The notes below the pieces were generated by a model that made no database searches, was not told the origin of the DNA, and saw only the letters and a program-made list of their open reading frames with translations. From assembly GCA_964017195.1 (NCBI GenBank), contig OZ024889.1, forward strand, positions 56,391,574 to 56,455,573: DNA of 64,000 nt, read 5' to 3'. This DNA comes from Siderastrea radians. Lineage: Eukaryota; Cnidaria; Anthozoa; Scleractinia; Rhizangiidae. The first letter of the stretch is position 1; every line of letters begins with the position of its first letter. The position numbers were made by a program, and so were the translations under genes. Positions 55,934 to 64,000 of the stretch are shown piece after piece.

Positions 55934-58900
55934 GGCTTCCATCACGTCAGCTGTTGCTGACATGAGCGAAAAGTTAAGTTGTATTTTTGTACTTTGAAAT
56001 CATTTTTGATATAAATTATCTAATCAGTACGCTAATAGCACACAAACAGCAAGTTATATTACCTGAAATGAATATTTAATTAGGGAAAAGGGGCGTCATG
56101 AGCGAAAACCTTTCAGATTTGCATCAGTATTGGCTATATAGGTTCCCAGTTAAACATCTTCCTGTTACACTTTGACATTTCCTTTTTCTACTCCAAAAAT
56201 AACAACTGGTATTTGAATAAGATGACCAAACAATTATCATTTTACAGACAGTAAAAACACCAAAATCAAAAGTGTAACGGTTTTTTATTTTTCGAAATTT
56301 GGAAGAACTGTCTACAAATGATTGATATTCAATACGACACTCATCCTTTCAGAAACGTTAAACCTACGCTAAACGTAAGCGTTTCAGCTGAGTATGGCTA
56401 AGAAGAAAAATCAATGGCTAACTATCGAACCTACAAGAAATCAATGGGCCGAATATAGCATTTCTCTGTCTCAGTTAATTAACGGCATCTAAAGAACAAC
56501 AAAAGTTTCGATCAACTGAAACAGTCGTGAACCGAACCGGACCTTAACTGAAAAAAAAAAAAAAAAACAGTTTCACGAATGGGCGAATTTGCGTAACGTG
56601 GCATTAAAATCCTGCTTATTCTGCTTTGAGCCGAACTAAAAATATTTTGATGTCCGTTTAAGAAAACTGCTTAGTTTACTTTCAAGTGTTCGAGGACTTT
56701 CTGGCTCAAAAGTGGAAAACCACTCGGTTATTATACTTTCAGATGTTATAGTTCCGTTTCCTCCCTGTTTCATGTCTCACAATTTGCTTAACGTATCATT
56801 TTCTTTTAGAGGCGGGTAAAAATAAGTTATATTCACTTAATTGGGTCTGACTTATGATCTGGAGTTGCATGTGTGTCTGCGGTAACTAGAAATGTCACTG
56901 AGGTGATATCCGTACATATGAGATACGTTGAGCCTAATTATGTTTATACAATGTGTCAACTTCACGGCAGACTGCTTCTATACTGGTGTCAAAGTTTAAA
57001 TGGCTTTCAATTAATTCTAAGTGGGTCCTTGAATCGCCCTGAATAGCAGAGGGAAAGCAAGTGTTTGTAACTAACGCAAGCGGTTCAAAATTTGGCAACT
57101 CGCCCTTCTCTATTAAAAGATTAAAGGTGTATTGGGATGCAAGATTCTATCACGATTCGCAGTTTTAGACGTTTTCCAGTTTGAGACGTCAATATAACGT
57201 TTTTGTTAAGCTCCTTCCGCGTTCAAAACAAGATGTCAAACTTTCTCTGCAAAAAGCAGCCGCAAATATAAATTACTTTGCCGCTTAAAAGAAAGTGGAA
57301 GGCGATATTCAGTTAGTGTGGTCGAAATGTCAAGGTTAGACGAGAATTAAAAAGTTTGTTCATTCGTTTTAAGTTTCTTGTCGAGGAGTCATTGTGCATG
57401 CGGTGCACTCATTTACCACATGAGTCAATAAGACTCTCACTCTTCCATTGCTTTCTATGTAATGAACTTTATTCACTGAGCAGCTATCTATAACATAGTA
57501 CAATGATCATACTACTTCTGCTCAGTAACAGTACTTTCACATCATGCAATAGCATGCAGTAGTTTTACTTATCTTAGTATTAGGCAATAGTAATACATGT
57601 CCTTGCTATTGACTATAGTAAGCAATACACTACAGTGCACTCACTAATCACACAGTCAAATTTTTGAAAAACGTTTGAGCGAGAATTTCGTCCAGTTTTA
57701 TTTTACCTGTTTTGTCTGCGTCTGGAACCTAATAAACTATACATAAAGATACCATTTCGAATTTATTTGCGTCAAGCACCGATAAATGGCGCGTCCGTAT
57801 ATTGATTATTTCTTTTTGGAAAACAATGATTTGACAACGCGTACAACAACACTTCACGAGTTGTACAAACTAATTGCGATTTGGAGACGGCTCTACTGCA
57901 TTATATTGACGACGTTGGAAGAAAATATTTTCTCTGTATTGGGCTTCGTCACTTCCCGACTCTGCAAGGAGTTTTCTTCATTCTGCGATTAATATATATC
58001 CTTCTTAAAACAGAAATCTATGCTACTGTCAACTCTAAACTACTTCTTTTGAAACCTTGAATTTATCAACAGCCAAGATAGTAGCCTAGAAACCATTTAC
58101 ATCAAGTCACTTTTCATTAACAACCCTTACACTCAATAACAAAATACTCATTGAAATCAGCGCTGGCTGTCGTTAAACCAAAAATAACTCAAGACTGATT
58201 ACTTGTAGAATTGATTAGGCATGTAGAGTATTTTTAAGTTAAATAAAGTTCAAAAACTACTTTTACCATCTGACGCCGGCATATTTTATTTGACTTGCTT
58301 GCGCTTGAGTCTTATTAAGACAGGCCTGAAGGGCACCGTCTTTTAGTTCTACAAAATTCTGGTCATAGTAGGTTGTTAGAGGTCACGATGATTGAGTGGT
58401 TGCTCATGTAATGATATCCTATGGGGGTGGGGATGGGACTAGGTTATTGCAATACCTCCCCCACGGTTATATTCGGAGGTTTTAATGGACACGAGAAAGA
58501 GATTATTTAAAGTCGATTAAAATACATGTTTTGAAAAATGGTTGCCCTACCGATTGTTGTAGGCAACAATTTTCAAGAGAGTTTTGGTTAATACGGATCA
58601 AAGTACACCATCTAAAAGGTGAAAACAAATGGGAAATTTCTAGAAGACTCTATTAAATCAGGACATTGCAGGGCTCAAAGGACCGAATTAATTGTTCCAG
58701 GACGGGACATAGGACTTTCCTCAAAGAGAAGGCTTATAATGTCGGCAACTTAAAAATGAGGCATACATTTGAGACCTTAGACTTCCTAGGGGTTTTTAAA
58801 GCCTTTCTATATAAAACTAGAGAGGAAATTCGTGGAGTAAACTACACGCATGATAAATAAATGAATTTATTTGGTTATAAATAGTCTGTTATCAAGTTGA

Positions 58901-59350
58901 GTTACTTCAACAGTTCACGTGTTGGAATCGAAATTTAGCTCATGTAAAGAGGGAACAAACACGCTAGAATCTACACTGGTTAATTTTGTGGAATCAAAAC
59001 ATTTAGCTATGAGAACAAGCTTAGACTCCAAGAAAAAGCAATTATATAAAATCTCCATTCAAGAGATACCTTTAACCCGGGTGTTTACTGAGTTGGGATC
59101 AAATTTCGACAAGTAGACCTGCAAATATGCAGGTAACGCAATTTTGTAATTTAAACGCATGGCGTTTCTTACTGTATGCGAGGGTTGTAGGAGAATGCAG
59201 AGGTTTAGTTCTAGCAACTACGGTTTGGTTTGAAGTTCTTGTGGATTTTTTGCAATTTCGAAAGCAGATCCCGTAAAATTTATTAATAATACCTAATAGA
59301 AAAATATTTAAGAAATGTTAAGAATTCAAGTAGTTCATAAACCTGGTGGC
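55934..59350. other. Stretch without a supported gene
   Basis: AT-rich DNA with short frames only (for example 57786-57992 and 58666-58860), none with splice context or family motifs. A poly-A run lies near 56550. Confidence 0.5.
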
Positions 59351-59590
59351 TCACAAATTAACTCCAGCTTGCAAGTGCCCGTCTTCGATACACCACAGCT
59401 TTTCTCGTTTGTAGTAGAACTCCGGTGAGGGCCCAAGGCCCATGGAGCGGAACACCATACTCATAAAATGACCATGCATCCCACCCTTCGCCCCGGCTGC
59501 ATGACCGTACAATGTCCCCGAAGGGTTTCGAGCAGGAAAAACCGAATTCGACAGGAGTTGGTTCCACTCCACCTCATGGTATTCTTTCTT
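59351..59590 (-). CDS. Possible exon or gene fragment, unrecognised
   Basis: The minus frame from VEWNQLLSNSVFPARNPSGT to WCIEDGHLQAGVNL is GC-richer than its surroundings and looks protein-like (GGMHGHFMSMVFRSMGLGPS, PEFYYKREKLW). A GTGAGC near 59356 could be a donor, and AG/GTGGAG near 59573 an acceptor, but the sequence before it is purine-rich, not pyrimidine-rich. No partner exon was found. It may be an exon of a gene outside the window or a decayed insertion. Confidence 0.3.
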   Translation of the reverse strand, partial: KKEYHEVEWNQLLSNSVFPARNPSGTLYGHAAGAKGGMHGHFMSMVFRSMGLGPSPEFYYKREKLWCIEDGHLQAGVNL

Positions 59591-60090
59591 TCGTTTGTCG
59601 TTTGTTCTTTTCCTTCTTTTGTTTTTGTTTTCTTTATGTTTTTTGCGGAAGAGCCAATATCTATGCGAGTCGCTTTCGATATTTTCCAGCTTTAACATTC
59701 CCCACCAGGACTGGGCGACCTTCAACCAGAGAAAACTTACGGAAAGTCCTACGCAAATTAGAATATGTTATTTTTTCTATCCACCACAGACAACAAGTGT
59801 TTATTATTGAAGGCGGGCTAGGATTCAGACATTAACTCCTGTGTGACGTAGTATTAGTTCACAATGCCAGCCGTTACGTGACATGTAAGTTTGTTATGGA
59901 TTATATTGACTTCCCGTCTTACGCAACGAGACCCCTATTAAATATACTCGAGAGCAATCAAATTCTCAAAGTCCCATAATTATATAATTATGTTGTCATG
60001 TTTATTCATAACATTTGCATGTTGCTTGTCGCTGAAAGAGGAATATTTAATAAAACACGAAATTAAAAGTGATGGATTCTCTAACCTTTA

Positions 60091-60454
60091 GGGTCCGCAC
60101 ACACAAGGGGACAAATCTCGGTTGCAGTGATTCTACTGAGGGGCGTAATGCAGTGGCGTTTTATAAGATTGTGTTGCTGGGACAGATCCCTTGTGCGTCC
60201 CATGAAAGGACTTCTTGCATGTCAGGGACTTTTTTGCCGTTTTGATGGTCAGGGACTTGAAATATGACTAGTACACACGAAAGGACAGGCACAATTTGAG
60301 GGCCGGGACAAGTCCTAAGGATTTGCCTCTTCAGTTTGAAATCGTGTTTAGGTCCCAGGGACCAAACTTGAACTCCTGCAACTAGATTTGTTTTTGGAGG
60401 AAAATAGGTAGTTCACACGCAGTAACAGGGACTTGAACCCTCGTGTGTGCTGAC
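60091..60454. mobile_element. Foldback element (MITE-like), about 364 bp
   Basis: Left GGGTCCGCACACACAAGGGG and right CCCTCGTGTGTGCTGAC are imperfect inverted ends. CAGGGACTT boxes recur inside in several copies. Non-coding. Confidence 0.55.
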
Positions 60455-61162
60455 GTTTATTTATCATCTATTATGATACTTATGATCAATGAACATTGCT
60501 GTTAACCCTTTCCCGGCGGTTGGGTACTCGTCGAGTTTCGTACAGGGAGGCTACACCCCGAGGATTAAACTCTTACCCTTTAATATACTAATCTTTATCA
60601 AAATAGTACCCCTTTTATGTACCCATAACAAGCATTTGCACCTCTTAACGCTGGAAATTTGATTTCTAGCTTTAACCTCAGCAATAGTCGATTACCCGTT
60701 GCTTTTGCGCGAACTCAGCTAGTTCAAGTCTACCACGTTTCGCGAGGATTCCCTTTGCTAATTTCTAAGTTGTCGGAGAAATACCGTTTTTTTAGCAAGA
60801 CTTATTGCGTTATTTGCTTGGTTGCTAGCTGAGGGCCCTTTCAATTCATCTGTTTATTCCTCTTCATTCCTCAGTCTTTGTCAGGATAAGTAAGTGTGGC
60901 TCCTTGGTGGTTGAGCGCGAGTCAGGCCGCGAGTAAGTCCTCGTTCAGCCTCGGCCTCAAGAGTACTCAAAAATGCTCATTTACAAGATATTTTGTAAAG
61001 AAAAGTTTTGAAGAGTCAGGTTAATTGAGAGCAGACGATCCGTGGCAAATAACGGCAAAACAGCTATCAAGATGAAGGGGAAAGGGTTTCGTTTCGAGAT
61101 TGAAGGGATTTGAGAGAGAAAAATAGCTGAAGTTTGATTGATCCTACGTTATAAATACATAA

Positions 61163-61385
61163 ACCTTTTTCGATACTTTCCCTTAATACTTATTTTGATG
61201 GTGTATCCAAGGTGCAAGGCGTATCCACGTGCGGGAGAGACTTTTATTTCTGTCTACTATGTAAGAGTTCCTCTTTCGATACTTTCCCTTCATCCTTATT
61301 TTGATGGCGTCAAAGCTTTCCATGTTACTGCAAGGTGTATCCACATGTGGAGACTTTTATTTCTAGCTACCATGTAAGAGTTCCT
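61163..61385. repeat. Imperfect tandem duplication, ~108-bp period
   Basis: TTCGATACTTTCCCTTAATAC through ATGTAAGAGTTCC at 61168-61270 is repeated at 61276-61384 with scattered substitutions and a small insertion. Confidence 0.75.
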
Positions 61386-61458
61386 TCAACGTGAGGCCCG
61401 AACCCACGACCCTGAGAATAAGTGTCTCATGTTCTACTGACTGAGCTAGCCGGGCGTG
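61380..61458 (-). pseudogene. Degraded tRNA-Lys-like sequence
   Basis: The minus strand reads GCCCGGCTAGCTCAGTCAGTAGA, an anticodon arm TGAGACACTTATTCTCA and a B-box-like GGGTTCGGGCC. It resembles tRNA-Lys(CUU), but position 33 is A instead of U and the 3' acceptor half does not pair with GCCCGGC. Probably a pseudogene or SINE head. Confidence 0.6.
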
Positions 61459-61880
61459 TGCTGTATGTTGTGGGGACAGATTCATTTCCACTTTTACAGC
61501 GAAGAGTGATTTTCCCACTTGCTCGCTCGAATTTCCCTTTCAGTAAACGGAAGGACAGGAATATATCAGGATAGGAACGAGGCAGAAGAATGAACCCATG
61601 CAAAAGATTTTTAACATCGCATATTCCTTTTTGTCCATATCGTACGCGGATCCCAATGAAGGTGTTAGTTGTCTGTTAAATATTGGTCATTTCTTGCCAT
61701 TGCAGCTTTGCGTTAGCTTTTGTTTCTCAGTTATGCAAAAAGAAATTGGCAGTTTTTCAGCTTTCTATAAATAACACCCTTTTGCAGCCATAGTATAAAT
61801 ACACTCACCCATGAATATAGCTCTATCAGCATTTACGTTCTTGAAGGGAACTCTTTGTCAAGTTTAAATATAAACATTTA

Positions 61881-62113
61881 AGGCCGAGTAATACGAGCAA
61901 CATTTTCATGCAACTTGACGCGCAATATTACCACCTCCCCGCGTAACAAGTTTTCATGTTGCAGAAAGTAGAGGTCGCTTCTACTTCAGTGTAACATGGA
62001 AATCTGTTGAACGCAGAGGTAGTAGTAATACGCGCAACAAACAATCTCAACTTGCAATGCAACATTTGTTGCGCAACAAGTTGCACGAAGGTGTTGCTCG
62101 TATTATTTGGCCT
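61881..62113. mobile_element. Foldback element (MITE-like), 233 bp
   Basis: Ends AGGCCGAGTAATACGAGCAA and, inverted, TTGCTCGTATTATTTGGCCT pair, with CAACTTG/CAAGTTG boxes inside. Confidence 0.75.
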
Positions 62114-62818
62114 TTACATTGTGTGGAACAGTTACAAGTGCGAGAACATTACAGTAAGATCCGTTACAAAGTGTTGATTAACTTCCAGCAAACCGGAGCA
62201 ATTGTTTTTTTTTATAGGAAGCATTTTGCGATTAAATGTAAATTTAGCAAAAGAAACCTTATCATCTAAAAGGAAAAAATAGCATAAAATAACTTGACAG
62301 AGATACGTAATGTGCGCTGTATAATTTGAAGGAAATGTAAAATTTATAGTTCACCTGAAAGGATATCCAATTATTACAAGACCAAAAGGATTTATTTTGC
62401 TTTGTATAAATAATCCAGTTGAAACTAATATGCTGAAAATACTGTCTTGCCATTAAAGGTACAACTTTTAAAACAAACATCAAACGTCAACTACTTATAC
62501 AATACATTGAACATCGCGTACGATAAAAATTCTACTAATACAGAATGCTAGTACTGGAATGATACTTAGAACTTTCCAGTAAAATAGCAAACTGAAAACA
62601 TAGCTGGGGCCTTGATTGAGTGGCCTACGTACTTTAGTGTATGTCCAACGAAATAGCGCCAGCGATGTAAGATTTTCGGCGCAAAATTCAGCTACAAATT
62701 CTTCACCTAAAGAGGGATACGGAAGTAATCTCCAGTCTCCGTGCCAATTAAGAAACTTCTAAATAAGTAGTCGCAAATAGATGTGACAGCCATTTCTCTT
62801 ATTGGAAACCATTACCAC

Positions 62819-63531
62819 AGGCAACCCAAGCTAATGTTGAGAGCTGCGCATAAATTAGACTGTTTTTTCCACGCTATGCATAATAATGATATAGGCAATA
62901 TTTAAGAGTTTGTATGAAAATGCCATAAAACATCTCTGGACTCCGCAGTGTCCTCTTTTGCTTGTCGACAATCTCACTTAGCCTCTCCCCGGCTGAAGGG
63001 AATTTTGTCGTCGAAGCACGGTCGCAAAAATTCATGTGTGTACTTCAAATGAAAACGCATACCAGGAAAGGCGAGTTTCGTATTTAGGAGGGTTTTCGAC
63101 GGCTTAAAAAAGGATCTGGGACCCATGCGAAAGAAAAGAGGTACGACAAAGACCCAAGAATACACCTTTGAAGTTTTACGACGATTTGTTGATTGTTATG
63201 GAATTTAACGAACTTCAAGTGAGGTGCAGCGTCAAACTGTTTCCTACCTTTGATTAATTCTAAACGTTTAGCAAACATGAAAAATAAAAACGTCAATTTC
63301 TTACCCAAAAAGCTTCAAACCAGCCCAGGAAGCCCTCAAATAATGACTAATACAACAAAGAAATAAGGCAAATTATTTTTATTTCGAATTCTCTCTTATG
63401 TGTGGCAATTTAAGATGTTCTATGGCATTTCCATACAAACTCTTAAATGTTGCTTATGTCATTATTATGCATAGCGTGGAAAAAACAGTCTAATTTATGC
63501 ACAGCTCTCAACGTTAGCTTAGGCTGCCTGC
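62819..63531. mobile_element. Long-arm foldback element, about 713 bp
   Basis: Arms of about 117 bases (62819-62935 and 63415-63531) are inverted repeats with few mismatches, containing AGACTGTTTTTTCCACGCTA and TTTAAGAGTTTGTATG. The unique centre of about 480 bases has no convincing coding frame. Confidence 0.85.
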
Positions 63532-63739
63532 GCCATTAAAGATTTAAATTCATGTTAAACTTATTTTGCAATTCAAATTTTTAAGGTAATTTAATTTATT
63601 TGCTTTCTTTCTATTGGTCCTTAATTGATGAGGTTACTGGTCGGTCATTGGTTCTTTTGAAAGCCATTGTTATTTTGCTATATAAGTCCGACACCACCCG
63701 GATGGTTTGGGCGAAATCACTAAACTCAGTGAATCACTA

Positions 63740-64000
63740 TATTAGGTGGATTCACCCATGAAAGCCCCCATAAAAACATTCATGCAACCACCATTTCACC
63801 CACCATTTCACCCACGAACTCACCATGAACTCACCCATGAACACATCCACGCATGAACTCACCCATGGACTCACCCATCACTATAGTAAGTGGACTCACC
63901 CTTGGACTCACCCATGGGCTCACCCATGAACACATCCACGCATGAACTCACCCATGGACTCACCCATCACTATAGTAGGTGGACTCACCCTTGGACTCAC
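63740..64000. repeat. Tandem repeat of ACTCACCCATGAAC-type units, cut by the right edge
   Basis: Short CACCCAT units build a higher-order repeat of 89 bases: ACACATCCACGCATGAACTC starts at 63841 and again at 63930, each followed by CACTATAGTA and GGTGGACTCACCC or a close variant. The array continues beyond the window. Confidence 0.85.

Overview
The window looks like genomic DNA from a cnidarian, most likely an anthozoan such as a stony coral. This is inferred from animal-type split genes with GT-AG introns, two IL-17-like cytokine genes, an AT-rich background, and a dense load of short foldback (MITE-like) elements and Penelope-like retroelement sequence. There are no operons, bacterial-style genes, rRNA genes or CRISPR arrays. 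Gene models were built by hand from splice sites, phase continuity and remembered family motifs, with no transcript data.

Layout, left to right. (1) <1-18419, minus: the N-terminal half (14 exons, about 444 residues) of a PNPLA6/PNPLA7 (neuropathy target esterase) phospholipase, running off the left edge. Its intron 8 holds a Penelope-like element (RT plus GIY-YIG) with palindromic copies of its 3' end joined at (AT)n tracts. (2) 19132-25829, plus: a nine-exon gene of 369 codons, unrecognised, divergent from PNPLA6/7 across about 0.7 kb. (3) 25830-28838: repeats, including a tandem array built on the palindrome CAGAAATTTCTG. (4) 28839-29720, minus: two exons of an unrecognised protein. (5) 30470-35883, minus: a six-exon DBF4-like gene (Cdc7 kinase regulatory subunit) with an acidic N-terminus made of similar, phase-symmetric exons. 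(6) 37330-42261, plus: a five-exon, 390-codon gene joining a ParB-like domain (GGNHR motif) to the C-terminal part of a beta-class DNA amino-methyltransferase fold (EKP and DVFSGCGS motifs). A RecQ-helicase fragment lies antisense in its third intron. (7) 42262-48018: no convincing gene; a second CAGAAATTTCTG array. (8) 48019-48975 plus and 52952-55848 minus: two convergent, two-exon IL-17-like cytokine paralogues. (9) 55934-64000: no confident gene; several foldback elements, a degraded tRNA-Lys-like sequence, one possible exon at 59351-59590, and a tandem repeat cut by the right edge.

The genes do not form an obvious pathway. The most notable locus is the ParB/methyltransferase-like gene, which sits divergently next to the DBF4-like replication gene. 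A eukaryotic gene with this combination suggests an acquired bacterial or phage DNA modification module. The conserved catalytic motif IV (S/D/N-PP-Y/W/F) was not found in the exons or the introns between them, so its activity is uncertain.
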